Of a DNA stretch of 47,173 nt, positions 25,827 to 33,256 are shown piece by piece. Every line of letters starts with the position of its first letter. The first letter of the stretch is position 1. The stretch is from Scenedesmus sp. ARA3 (taxonomy: Eukaryota > Chlorophyta > Chlorophyceae > Sphaeropleales > Scenedesmaceae), in NCBI GenBank assembly GCA_004335835.1, contig RWJK01001855.1, forward strand, positions 1-47,173. The letters are read 5' to 3'. The position numbers and the translations under genes are program-made. The notes beneath the pieces were generated by a model that was not told the DNA's origin, made no database searches, and saw only the letters and a list, made by a program, of their open reading frames with translations.

Positions 25827-26869
25827 CCGGCTCACCTTCCTCCTGCTCCTGGTGCCAGCGGCCCTTGGCTGGGATGGGCCCTGAGCAGAGTGAGCCCGGC
25901 AGCCGCTGCTGAGTCAGCGGCTGGGCGCCAAGCACTGCAGCAGACAAGGGAGAGCAAGTGAGCGGGATCAACATCAATACACACACAGTTGGACAGAGGG
26001 TGTGAGAGGTGTCTGAGCAGAGTGAGCCCGGCAGCTGCTGCTGGGTGAGCGGCTGGGCGCCAAGCACTGCAACAGACAGCAGAGAAAGAAAGTGGGTGGG
26101 AGCAAGATGTACAGGGAGAGGGAGACGCGCCTGAGAGGTTTCTGAGAGGTAAATGCCTGTTGTGTGTATCTGACAATTGGAATACCGAATAGTGCATCTT
26201 TGGGCACTTGCCACATGCTGCTCTTCTAGCCCTCTCAGAGTCTGCACGTGATCTCACAAGAAACCAACAACCAACACAGTACAGGCAGCGGTTGCGCTGT
26301 CCGTATATTGCTACATGATTCGTGCTGTGGCAGGCGAGGAATGTCAGCGCTGGTCCTCTAGCAGCAACAATGATGTGCAGCTGCTGCCATGTGTGCAGCG
26401 CTGCTGCTGGGAGTGGTGCTGCAGCCCATGTTGCAGTGACAAGCCTCAATCGCGCTGATACGGTTCGGGTAGGTGCTCAGTTATCTCAAGACGCACCTGA
26501 TGGAGTTACGCTGTATACTGTCGATGCGTCAGCAGCTGGGGCTTCGGTGCCTGCTGCTGTTGCTTGTGAGGATGCAAGTCCCTGCACGCAGCATGCATGC
26601 AGCGTAGCATGGAACCAACCATTCTGCTTGAAAGCTAGAACGTGGTTTTGATCACAAGTACAGGAACAGGACGGCCAAACCGGAACTAGCGGGCGGGTCA
26701 CTTGCCCCAAGTACCACCAGCTCACCAGCCACTGAGCAACCCTCGCTTTGCTAGCTGAGGTTCTTCGCCTTGGCAAACGTTCTGCCTGATCAGCGCGTCC
26801 TTCAGCTGGGACGTTGGCGTTCTCGGCGGTGCTTGTAGTTTGCTGACTACGCCGATCGCCTCTAGCCAT
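1646..26869 (-). CDS. Giant multi-exon gene: GPDGRPL-repeat, multi-transmembrane, IQ-motif protein (about 6,650 aa)
   Basis: I do not recognise this protein. Seventeen exons join with compatible phases: 26869-26726, 26581-26497, 25934-25836, 25435-23610, 23386-22487, 22350-21752 (71-N gap), 21117-20950, 20475-20355, 19919-19825, 19426-18793, 18726-18652, 18385-18289, 17832-17663, 17399-11509, 11210-10578, 10269-9892, 9700-1646. Architecture in order: basic head; five EEPWAAAAR repeats; more than 25 GPDGRPL-like units; about seven hydrophobic segments (in exons 5, 6 and 14); Ala-rich tracts with Trp/Arg motifs; 12 IQ motifs and five SWGIGSRVSALKAMLLG motifs; TGA stop. IQ motifs are known calmodulin or myosin-light-chain binders. 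A membrane-anchored calmodulin-binding scaffold is inference. Weak points are the joins of exons 1-3 (some acceptors chosen by phase) and exon 6, which contains an assembly gap. Two or three adjacent genes remain possible, but most junctions match phase unambiguously. Confidence 0.72.
8807..8858 (-). repeat. (CAG)n tract in exon 17, read as poly-Gln
   Basis: A nearly pure CTG run on the plus strand encodes the Gln linker between the second and third IQ motifs. A neighbouring run at 8923-8963 separates the first and second. Confidence 0.8.
9892..11210 (-). CDS. Giant gene, exons 15-16 (duplicated exon module)
   Basis: Exon 15 (11210-10578, 211 codons) and exon 16 (10269-9892, 126 codons) are both phase 0-0 and end with the same module: GASLLGALFGGRKKAP versus GASLFGMLFAGRRKSP, then VPEAAQPA, GAASDTSSSSIESPTYDWDH and MTR before the donor. 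Exon 15 opens with a Lys-rich stretch (KQPAKQKGKKATAR). Exon 16 opens with GHVFASHARGEWRQARVERR, which exon 17 repeats almost exactly. Exons 15-17 therefore look like products of whole-exon duplication. The LFAGR-type motif is a short hydrophobic-basic stretch; its role is unknown. Confidence 0.75.
11452..11520 (-). other. Three tandem in-frame splice donors at the end of exon 14
   Basis: The sequence CACAG followed by GTGAGGCTGAAATGTGC occurs three times, giving possible exon ends at 11509, 11488 and 11458. The steps are 21 and 30 nt, so every choice keeps phase 0 and adds 7 or 17 residues of VRLKCA-type sequence. No stop codon lies between them. Confidence 0.6.
11509..17399 (-). CDS. Giant gene, exon 14 (Ala-rich, Trp/Arg motifs, four hydrophobic segments)
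   Basis: This 5,891-nt exon (1,963 codons) opens with the last repeat units (SPTTGRPLQLGPDGRTLLEP). Four hydrophobic segments stand out: ALALLLLLCCGLTFAG (near 15540), HALLAGLLLTALAVLGL (near 15430), TALLLLVLLAGFGSTSLLLS (near 14880) and GTGLLLLLPLLAVFAMRV (near 11590). Between the third and fourth are nine short Trp/aromatic plus basic motifs (RGWNLWGRQK, RWWQGSRK, SWWGGGQK, SWWGRRQQ, LWQRMWRK, LFGRWGSRSK, MLSRMWSRRQ, GGKWLWDWYM, GGKLLLNMMRR) spaced by Ala-rich runs, and tandem DADSAAAA units near 14000. Just before the last segment is a 29-residue repeat, YxAPVQxAAAPYxxxxQxxA (11915-12141). The exon ends at one of three tandem in-frame donors. Confidence 0.72.
15904..15961 (-). repeat. (CAG)n tract in exon 14, read as poly-Ala
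   Basis: About 19 CTG triplets on the plus strand encode a run of alanines on the minus strand (before AYGEGGDGLDG). Pure triplet runs of this length are expected to vary in length between strains. Confidence 0.8.
17407..17432 (-). repeat. Intronic (CTG)n tract before the exon 14 acceptor
   Basis: On the sense (minus) strand the intron ends in eight CTG-type triplets and CTCTTTGCAG. It acts where a polypyrimidine tract is expected. The same arrangement precedes exons 10 and 12 and several FBXO9 exons. Confidence 0.6.
17663..21117 (-). CDS. Giant gene, exons 7-13 (GPDGRPL repeat exons)
   Basis: Seven mostly short exons each encode a few repeat units. Exon 7 (168 nt) reads APLLGPDGSPLSLAPDDEAL. 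Exon 8 (121 nt) reads LTADGRPLVGRDGDFLFLGK. Exon 9 (95 nt) reads DGRPALGADGRPSQ. Exon 10 (634 nt) opens GPDSRPLLMGYRGRLY, has a Ser/Ala-rich centre, and closes LALDAYGRLVTVPGRAPLTG. Exon 11 (75 nt) repeats that ending. Exon 12 (97 nt) reads FTGPDGRPVLTSSGRHLM. Exon 13 (170 nt) reads VGRDGRLLLGPDGSALRLGA. Phases are 0-0, 0-1, 1-0, 0-1, 1-1, 1-2 and 2-1, and every junction fits. The unit is about 12-14 residues with alternating hydrophobic positions and a DG turn, which would suit stacked beta-hairpins (inference). Partial copies of these exons lie in the introns. Confidence 0.75.
17977..18150 (-). pseudogene. Decayed copy of exon 13 and flank
   Basis: This intron-12 segment repeats the start of exon 13 (PSIGVVARPAVG) with two changes in about 37 nt and keeps an acceptor (CTCCAG). 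It then degenerates (GRDGRLL becomes SDKLLLLL) and meets a stop without a donor. The upstream intron flank is copied too: compare GATGTGTTGCTAGCAATC near 17930 with GATGTGTTGCCGGCACGC near 18115. Confidence 0.65.
18555..18600 (-). pseudogene. Decayed third copy of the exon 10/11 3' end
   Basis: It resembles VTVPGRAPLTG plus the GTGAGT donor of exons 10 and 11, but the reading frame is broken and no matching acceptor is visible. It lies in line with the two better copies ending at 18793 and 18652. Confidence 0.55.
18652..18726 (-). CDS. Exon 11, candidate skippable cassette exon (75 nt)
   Basis: This is a close copy of the 3' end of exon 10: GEPLALDAYGRLVTVPGRAP is encoded in both. It has a TCTTAG acceptor and a GTGAGT donor and is phase 1-1, so it can be included or skipped without changing the frame. 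It contains no stop. Confidence 0.55.
19541..19580 (-). pseudogene. Decayed copy of the exon 10 5' end
   Basis: It reads CGCAG acceptor then GPDPRPLLMGL, matching exon 10 (GPDSRPLLMGY) for about 35 nt, then runs into CTG repeats with no usable donor. It lies about 149 bp upstream of the real acceptor. Confidence 0.6.
20222..20288 (-). CDS. Exon 8b, candidate mutually exclusive alternative to exon 8
   Basis: This 67-nt segment copies the 3' half of exon 8 and reads AAVGRDGDLLFLGKDGRSLV. It has an acceptor (GACTTTCAG) and a GTGAGT donor and, like exon 8, goes from phase 0 to phase 1. Using either exon keeps the frame; using both would shift it. Substitutions relative to exon 8 (F to L, K to R) are conservative. 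Confidence 0.5.
20556..20583 (-). pseudogene. Decayed copy of the exon 8 5' end
   Basis: Twenty-seven bases encoding GQALALGPN are identical to the start of exon 8, followed by unrelated sequence. The acceptor position is ACACAAG, a weak match. With 20222-20288 it means exon 8 has partial copies on both sides. Confidence 0.6.
20832..20905 (-). pseudogene. Partial copy of the exon 7 3' end
   Basis: It encodes NDEALLSWAGLPLLGPL, close to the last part of exon 7 (DDEALLGWAGLPLLGPQ), with a GTGTGT donor. No acceptor is visible in front, so it is probably not used. It is displaced 118 bp from the real exon end. Confidence 0.65.
21326..21806 (-). repeat. Tandem array of the exon 6 3' end (five copies, three open)
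   Basis: Three 87-nt units encode 29-residue versions of RLVLGGASxxVLLDEDGxxM followed by GPxGRPLE: exon 6 itself (ending 21752), 21635-21549 and 21418-21332. Two half units lie between, ending near 21638 and 21432. Each copy is followed by a donor-like GTGAGC, GTGAGT or GTGCGC. The unit at 21418-21332 has a TGCAG acceptor and is phase 0-0, so it could be a cassette exon. The 21635 unit has only a weak GAG acceptor. Confidence 0.6.
21752..23386 (-). CDS. Giant gene, exons 5-6 (GPDG repeats and a transmembrane cluster)
   Basis: Exon 5 (23386-22487) is exactly 300 codons, phase 0 to 0. It begins RHVLLAADGSVMQLAD, carries several units such as AANGRPLKACDGRPLLLG and GSDGRPLNP, then a basic segment (KGRLKRHVRQMIKQYRRQGQ), and ends in a hydrophobic stretch of about 30 residues (LVAAAALGAAAFAGLLLLLP onward). 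Exon 6 (22350-21752) starts after TTCTCAG in phase 0. It has two more hydrophobic segments on either side of the 71-N gap (RCLLLLLLLLLPLLLHV and LLLLLLPLLVLGCLAALLLL), then DGRPL-type units ending LLDEDGLPMLGPGGRPLE. The three close hydrophobic segments suggest a membrane hairpin or multi-pass block. The true gap length is unknown, so the frame across it is assumed. Confidence 0.65.
22156..22226. other. Assembly gap (71 N)
   Basis: A run of N lies inside exon 6 between two hydrophobic coding segments rich in CTG/CAG, which probably stopped the assembly. The residues lost are most likely a short loop and parts of two membrane segments. Confidence 0.95.
23610..25435 (-). CDS. Giant gene, exon 4 (EEPWAAAAR repeat region)
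   Basis: This 1,826-nt exon has 608 complete codons. The acceptor TGCTGCAG completes a phase-1 codon from exon 3; the donor after LLRDVQ is GTGTGT in phase 0. Five copies of EEPWAAAAR occur. The last three share a longer unit, PPGFAAEEPWAAAARAQAAA, preceded by Gln runs and followed by an Ala/Gly/Asp spacer, giving a period of about 65-70 residues. One basic patch (WFRIRSKKE) sits just before the longest Gln run. The exon ends with the first leucine-rich unit of the next region (RPLLLAGRPLYAENHYLL). No known domain is recognisable; the region is probably disordered apart from the repeated Trp motif. Confidence 0.7.
25585..25625 (-). repeat. Copy of the exon 4 acceptor region
   Basis: It repeats, with a few changes, the intron end before exon 4 (compare 25458-25500): CAAGGATACCAGGCAAG and CAACAGGCGCCTCCT are in both. 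It is displaced by about 127 bp and has no coding continuation. Confidence 0.6.
25758..25830 (-). repeat. (CAG)n tract in intron 3 of the giant gene
   Basis: About 24 triplets, almost pure, lie just downstream of the exon 3 donor. On the sense strand this is CAG, in contrast with the CTG seen before acceptors. Confidence 0.75.
25836..26869 (-). CDS. Giant gene, exons 1-3 (N-terminal head)
   Basis: Exon 1 (26869-26726) starts at ATG with MARGDRRSQQ and is exactly 48 codons, ending in a GTGAGC donor. Its codon use lacks the CAG bias of the rest of the gene. Exon 2 (26581-26497, 85 nt) runs from GLASSQATAAG to a GTGCGT donor and leaves phase 1. Exon 3 (25934-25836, 99 nt) reads VLGAQPLTQQRLPGSL, phase 1 in and out, and feeds exon 4 as an acidic E-rich junction. 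There is no signal peptide; the head is hydrophilic and has an RRR cluster. A four-codon upstream ORF sits at 26910-26896. The choice of this ATG is supported by phase continuity only, so a different or additional first exon is possible. Confidence 0.55.
25994..26085 (-). repeat. In-frame copy of exon 3 with its own acceptor
   Basis: It encodes VLGAQPLTQQQLPGSLCS after a TTGCAG acceptor, nearly identical to exon 3 (VLGAQPLTQQRLPGSLCS). The sequence between this copy and exon 3 is stop-free in the same frame, so one longer exon starting at 26066 is as possible as the shorter exon at 25934. Confidence 0.55.
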
Positions 26870-28512
26870 AGACAAACGAGCCGGTTTATTCTTGGTCAAA
26901 GTTTGTCCATCGGTGTGGTCGCAGCTTCAAGTCGCCCCAAAGATCAAGCAAGCTGGTGTGCAGGCCAGTCTGGGCATGTACTGGATCTATCACACGCACC
27001 AACACCCACCACTATCACGCATGAAACAGCGACCTGGGCCTTGCAGCGCTGCTGCGACGTATTCGATGCACCATCAACACACACTCACCCAGGTACCTGG
27101 CAGGGTTTGGACGGCGAGCTGGTCCGAGCATCAAATGCTGCTATATACAAGCTTCATTCACATATAGAAAAAATTCAGTAGCACGCAGCCTGGCTGACCT
27201 ATGTTCCCGCTCACACTGGTTGCGCAGTGCAGCAGCCGTTTGCCATGCTGATCAGCAAAATCCTCGAGAATAGCGTGTTGCCAGAGTACGAAGGATTGAA
27301 AATGGGGCTCAGTCGTCACCGGTATCGTATCTTGCCGCTGAGGTGCTGCAGATGCCGGTGTCGTGGGGTAAACTTTGCACACCCACAACACATGTGACGT
27401 GCAGGCAGCAGGTGACAAGGCAGCTACAGTCAACCTGCATGCAGAGAGGGCTTATCAGAGCTTCCATAAACGCAGTATACACGTCCTTTGTCACAAGCAA
27501 CATGCGTGGCCTGACACACAGCTTTGCATGCTTGGAAAACTCTGCCAACTCCATGTTAACAGCTGTTACAATGCTAGGCACAACACGTCACGTGCAAAAC
27601 TGCCTTGTCATGTTGTGAAGTGCCATCCTGTGCACCTGCACAAAGCAGTGAAAACCCCATGTTGAAAGCAGTGACATTGCTGACTGGAAGTGCCCCATGC
27701 CTCGAGTGCATGCTGTAACCCAAGGATTGCCACATAGCCAGTGCCAGCATGCACACCCCGACCCATGACAGTCCTCAGCGTATTCAGTAGCAAGAGCTGT
27801 GCTTCTCTCCTGTTGCAGCCGCCACGCTGCTTACTAATGTAACCTTGCACAGCACCCATAATCTCACGCAACATGCACTGCTAATTATATAAAAAAAGTT
27901 GCAAAAAGTACCTACAGGCTGAGCCACAATGCTCATCGACAAGCACCAGCTGCTACTGCCACTTAGTACTGACAGTGCTGCTGCGTGCTGCAGAGAACTT
28001 GCCAGCCGCTGGACATGCAACACTTCAACTCTCAAAGACAGCAGGCGCAACACTCTTTCCTGCAACTATGTGCTGTTGCGTTGCCATGCAGCCAACTACT
28101 GACACTCCCAAGCATCACAGAGTGGACCATCACTGCTGCATCACTCTCGCCAGCGGAGCACCTATGTTTATTGCAATCAGGGGCAGCCGTGAGACATCAG
28201 TCTGGCCCAAACTAGTGCGACCGTCATATCAATCGTGTCCAATCGGCTGCATGTGTGCACTACACAGTACCAGTCAACACGCAGCACACATGCGCGTACG
28301 GTTCTACAGCAAGCTGACATGCATGCAGCTGTGATCACAACGTGCTAAGATCTCTGCAAACTCCCTATCAACAACAATTCACAAAGACGCTCCCAACCAA
28401 CGCTACCCAAAGTGATGCGCTAGCACACAACATGTTGTAACACCCTCCCATTTGCTTCAAGCTCATAACAGCACCTGCTCTGCACAAGGCTGCCAGGCCT
28501 TCCTAGCAACAT

Positions 28513-28785
28513 CAGCACAGCCAGCATCTCCAAGCAACCTCAGCACAGACAGGATTTCCTAAGGAACCTCAGCACAGCCAGCATCTCCAAGCAACCTCAA
28601 CACAGACGGGCCTCCCAAGAAACCTCAGCACAGACAGGATCACCTAAGGAACCTCAGCACAGCCAAGCCTTCCAAGAAACCTCAGCACAGACGGGCCTCC
28701 CAAGAAACCTCAGCACAGACACAATTCCCAAGCACCTCAGCACAGCCAAACCTCCCAAAGAAGCTCAGCACAGCCAAAAAGGCTG
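28513..28785. repeat. 28-bp minisatellite, about 9.5 copies
   Basis: Imperfect direct repeats of 28 bp with the conserved block CAACCTCAGCACAG and a variable part alternate between two subtypes (CCAGCATCTCCAAG and ACGGGCCTCCCAAGA). Unit lengths vary by one or two bases. There are no unique spacers of constant length, so it is not a CRISPR array. Confidence 0.8.
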
Positions 28786-29657
28786 TGCAAGCAGACTCCG
28801 CTGCATGCCAGCATTGCCTGTGTGTGCTGCTGCTCAGCCAGCAACTACAAGCAGCGCTGTGCATCCGCAGCCGAGCCACCCAACTCGCAGCGCAGCAAAC
28901 ACATAGCATGCATTCTACCCAATCCCTCCGCGGATCCACGGTCACTGCCCTAGGGCAGGCGCTGCAACCACACGCCACTTTAGCTGCCACCACCACACTG
29001 CACAAAGCCTGCTTCCCAGACAGGTCAAAAGCACGGCACTGTGCAAAACAACACACAAACATCACATGCCAGCCAAACAGTACTGGCCAAGGGCAAGGAC
29101 TAAGCCATGACGTTCAGCAGAGCATTGCTGCTGCGGCATGTGCAGCCAGCATGTGTTGCCGCTGCCGATGTGTCTTGAGGTGGTCAGCGCTGACAGATAT
29201 TGCTACACAGTTGACAGGATTGCAGTGCATTGACGTTCAATCAACCAGGCACAAGCACGAATGCATGTGTCCGGCAATAATCTCTGTTCAGATCTACTAC
29301 AAACTATGTTTAAAGCCCAGCCTTGCATCAGCATGACAGCAGAACCATGTGCTGGCATGCGGCTGACCATCGCAGCCCACATCCGCAACCAGCACACACG
29401 CCTTGCAACAACACCCGGTTCTGCAGCACTCATGTGCTTGCGAAGCACCAGAGAGCAACTGTGTTCTACAGGCACACAAGACAGGTTGCATGGCCGCTCA
29501 ACGCCATGCACACCACTGCCTGATGTACGCCACCCGCTGCATGCGGCAGCTGCTGCCCTAGGAGACATTCAACACCTCAATCGCACAAGGAATAAGCGAG
29601 TAATAGCTCAACTCAGAGAGCGTCTGCAGCTGTCAACAGTTCACGCAGTCCTGAAAT

Positions 29658-29838
29658 GGGCCAGCCTCCAAAGCGAGGCCTGTTTGCGCCAACTCAACAG
29701 CACATTATCCAACAAGCGCCGTGGCATTCTAGAAAGCTCTAGAAAGGGCCAGCCTGAGCTTTGAAGGCCTCCAAAGCGCGGCGCGTTGACATCAACTTAA
29801 CAGCACAGTACCCAACGAAAAACCGAGGCATCCTGGCT
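29658..29838. repeat. Imperfect tandem duplication, period about 106 bp
   Basis: Two copies share GCCTCCAAAGCG, CAACTCAACAGCACA or a variant, and a closing AGGCATCCTGG-like block (29658-29733 and 29764-29838). Divergence is substantial. A TCTAGAAAGC doublet lies between them. Confidence 0.5.
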
Positions 29839-30271
29839 GCGCGTGACAGGTGCTTTGACACAAACAAGCACAACGCAGTTGACCAGAATCACACCTCGCC
29901 TGCTTGCAGGCAGCATCATGCAATCACTCTGTTCACACAAACAGTCCTGCATGGCAAACGCAAGTGTACGAAAAGTAATACAAGCACCCAGTGCTGAAAG
30001 ACATGGCATGCTTGAGCACGCAAGAGATGCTGCACAAGGGATGCTGAAGAGATACACTCATAGCTCCATTAAAACTCGACCGCGCAAGCCATGTAAGAAA
30101 TGCCAATAATTACGTACATACATGCCAGAGTAATGAGGCTGCTAAGCGCACACAGGGCACTTGCAGCGCCCACGCCACAACTCTTTATAGTATAACAAGC
30201 GCTGCTCAGATAGTACTGGCGCAGCTCCTACAGCTCGTCACATTTGTACAGGCTATATACCACAGCAGCAG

Positions 30272-31433
30272 TCAATCAAACAGGTACATCAGCTGCCCGT
30301 CCTGCTGCTGCTGCTGCTGCTGCTGCTGCCCAGAGGTGGCTTCCAGATCAGGAGTGCGCGTCAAGCTGTGCTCACGTAGGCATGCGGCGCTGCCGAAGCC
30401 TGGCACAAACAGAAAGTCGTGCGAGAGGCGCAAGCTGCCGATCCTCAGGCAGCTGTTAGTGGCGCTGTTACTAACACTTCCGAGCTTGTTCGAGCTGCAG
30501 CAGGGGCTCAGCAGCGTGCTGCAGGACAGCAGGTGCATCACGGGCTGCTGCTGCGGCTGCGGCTGCTGCTGCAGCTTAGCGGCAAGGGCTGCCTGCTGCA
30601 GCTGGCTCTGCTGCGTGCGCTGCTGGTTGCCTGCAGGAATGGCTACTGCTGCTGCTGCTGCTGCTGCTGGAGCTGGCCCTGGCGCTGGGCTAGCGGCAGT
30701 ACAGGCACCAGAGGCAGCGCCACCACGTGTGGCAAGCAAACCAGAGAGTGTGCTGTTTGCTGCTGTGGTGCTGCCGACACGCAGCACCAGCAGACTCCTG
30801 CTGGTGTTGCTGACGGCATCATCTGCTGGAGCTGCTGGTGCCGCCGCTGCTGCTGCTGCTGCTGCTTCTGCCGCGATAACTGCAGCTGCCTGCTGCTGCC
30901 TGTTGGCAGCACTGCAGCTGCCGCTGATGCTGTTGGCTGAGGACACACTCGCAACAAGCATGCCCATGCGCCTACTGCGCAGCACGGCATGGTGCTGCAG
31001 CTGCTGCCGCTCCACCACCATACCCATACGCCTGTTACGCTGTGGCTGTTCCGGCAAAGGCAGCTGCAGCTGCTCACTGACCGCCAGGTCATCTGCCGCC
31101 TGCTGCTGCTGCTGCTGCTCCTGCACTTGCTGCTGCTGCTGCTGCTGCTGGGCCTCGCCCAGTGCCTCGACCTGGCCGCTGCAGCTGCTGCATGAGGCCC
31201 TGTGCTGCTGCAGGAACTCCTGCAGCGCAGCGGGTCTAGTAAATGAGCCCATAATCGAGCCCAGTGTGCTGCTGTTGATGATCGTTGAGGCATGGCCCAG
31301 CAGCAGCAGCCCGCTGCCACACGTGTTGACCAGCGTATGCGTGTCTGCTCCACTGGCCATGGTGCCAGGTGGTGCTGCTGCTACTGCTGCTGCAATGGCT
31401 TCGTGTGCAGCAGTGAGCAACGGGTCGCTGGGA

Positions 31434-31469
<36 letters not shown>

Positions 31470-31588
31470 GAGGGCGGTGCAGGGGCCAGGCTTGCTGTGG
31501 CTGTGCCAATGAGCCAGTCCGATAATGTGCCTGCTGCAGGCACAGGATCCACAAAGCCAGCAAAGGGAGACAGGGCATAGCTGCTTGG

Positions 31589-31619
<31 letters not shown>

Positions 31620-32296
31620 GATGCCGCAGATTGCTCCAGCGTCTCAACACTGTGAAAGGTGCTGCTGTGACTGCGGTCGCCCTGCATGCTTGCAGGACTC
31701 AAGTATCCTGCAAGAGACACTGCGTTGCCGTGTGTAAGAGGGCCGCTGTGGCTGCCAGTGTTGCCATCCTCACTGTCACTGCCATGCAGCATGGTGTTGC
31801 TGCTGCTGTGCAGGCCCGCATGGCTGCAGCTGCTGAAGATGGCACTGCTGCTGCAGGTTCGAGGGCTGCTGCTGTGCTCACTGGCAGCCTGCGCACAGTC
31901 TATGATCGCCACGGCTCCCGTGAAGCCACATGTAGCACCTCCGCCAGTTTGGTTGTCCGCATATGAGCTGCTGTGCGGTGCGTTGAGCGCTGAAGGCTGG
32001 AAGTGCACCGGAACCAGCTGCGGGTGGGGCTGCTGCTGGCGCTGGGGCTGCTCACTCCCTTGCTGCTGGGGCGTTGGGTGCAGCCGGTCCCCGCTCTCCA
32101 AACCATCCAAGCTGCTTGACAGGGCCTGACCTTGCCGGGCCTGTGCACTGCGCTGAGCACGAAGCACACGCACTTTCAGCCCCACAGGCCGGCCTTGACC
32201 AGGCACAACCAGCGGTTGTGTGTGTTCATATATGGCTGAACTTGAGACTGCGCAGTCGCTGCTGCCCTGCAATCCATCCTTGCAGCTGTTGGCCAT
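30272..32296 (-). CDS. Orphan low-complexity protein, single exon (674 aa)
   Basis: A continuous frame from ATG (MANSCKDGLQGSSDC) to a stop after QLMYLFD, with no visible introns. I do not recognise it. The N-terminal third is Ser/His/Gly-rich with acidic SDSEDGN; the middle has Ala runs and Gln runs. Three hydrophobic-Ser stretches look alike: GSGLLLLGHASTIINSSTLG, SLLVLRVGSTTAANSTLSGL and LRSRRMGMLVASVSSANSIS. RRMGMVV and RRMGMLV form a short repeat. The C-terminus contains a less biased segment (SLRLSHDFLFVPGFGSAACL) that may be folded. There is no signal peptide, catalytic motif or zinc ligand pattern. It lies between two minus-strand genes, 960 bp downstream of LRRIQ1. A regulatory or scaffold role would be guesswork. 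Confidence 0.6.
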
Positions 32297-33256
32297 CGCG
32301 ATGTGATGCGGAGCCCAGTGCGGTGAGGCCTGCCTATTGTAGATTGAGTTTGCTCATCAGTTTGTTGAACAGAGGCAGTCACGCCGCGAACACGCGGCTG
32401 CGAAGGCCCGACAGCGATTACTGCATGCTTCACGGGCTATGCTCGCTGTATTGGTAGTCTGTCGGCTAAAAAAACTGCTCAAACACCAGTGAGATAACCC
32501 AACAAAGCTCTCCCAATGAAACAGGAGGCGTTTGTGCGAACCCAAGTTCTTGGTAGTCACTCTACGAACAATGTTGTGTCACGCTGCAAGTCACAGGAAA
32601 CTTCCCGGTAAGACTTGCACTCGCCTGTGCGCTACTCGGCGAGCGAGGTCATCAGACAGAGGTGGACCGTCCGACCCGAAGAGGTTCGCCGTTGGCGGTC
32701 CAACCACCGCCATATAACTCCCAGGTTCTGAAACGGAAAACCCAAGTGCATTGATTGGAGCAGCCAATGCTATCATACGAAACTCTCAAGGAACTGCAAC
32801 AAGGCAGAACAGTGTGCTGCAGCGTCAGCAAGCAACCTGCAGCCTGGAGGGAGGCTCAGTCACTGTCAATAGCCTGCCTATAATCATGGCGGGTTGATGC
32901 TGGTGTGTCATGGATACCTCCTACCTACGAATCAACACCGACTGCAAGATAAGCAGGATGTGCAGGGCTTGAATACTCACGTAACCTATAAACATTCAAC
33001 GTTCCCAGAGGACGCACCTCTACAGCTCACCAGACTCATGCTTCGGTGTGCACACATGCCAGGTTTAAGAATGTACGCACCGGGGTTGCTGACAACTACG
33101 CCTGATGAGATCATAACATAACCACATGGAGGTTATCTCAGCAACATCATGCAGCAGCCCGACAGAGACCCATGACGCAACCACTGGCACAGCCAATGCC
33201 AGCCTTGGCTCAGCAAGTGCACAACAGCCAGCATAACAACCAGTGCAACACATCTG
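32297..33256. other. Intergenic interval between LRRIQ1-like and orphan genes
   Basis: No coding region is supported. It should hold the 3' end of the LRRIQ1-like transcript (no minus-strand TGTAA seen) and the promoter of the orphan gene. The composition lacks CAG repeats, unlike the genes on both sides. Confidence 0.5.

Larger units (their letters stand above)
26870..30271. other. Gene-poor interval between the giant gene and the 674-residue orphan gene
   Basis: No gene is supported. Open frames on both strands are short, overlap, and show no splice-linked continuation or recognisable domain. The left end should hold the promoter of the giant gene; a TATATA at 27142-27147 lies about 275 bp upstream of its ATG but is unproven. 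The right end probably holds the 3' untranslated region of the orphan gene. The interval is less GC- and CAG-rich than the genes, with A/T-rich patches near 27880. It holds a 28-bp minisatellite and an imperfect duplication near 29.7 kb. Confidence 0.5.

Noticed and set aside
26205..26240. Small extra exon between exons 2 and 3 with a GC donor (ATGTG/GCAAGT)
   Set aside because: Phase fits, but it needs a rare GC donor, and exon 2 joins exon 3 without it.
28513..28785. CRISPR-like array
   Set aside because: No constant repeats separated by unique spacers, no cas genes, and the setting is eukaryotic.
28785..29764. Overlapping plus-strand open frames as a gene
   Set aside because: No domain, no splice continuity, composition like flanking non-coding DNA.
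30336..31580. Long plus-strand open frame rich in Cys and Leu
   Set aside because: Antisense shadow of the orphan gene, with Cys and Leu arising from CTG/TGC triplets.
32610..32710. Possible tRNA because of GAGGTTCGCCG
   Set aside because: I could not pair an acceptor stem, and the D- and anticodon-arm consensus is missing.
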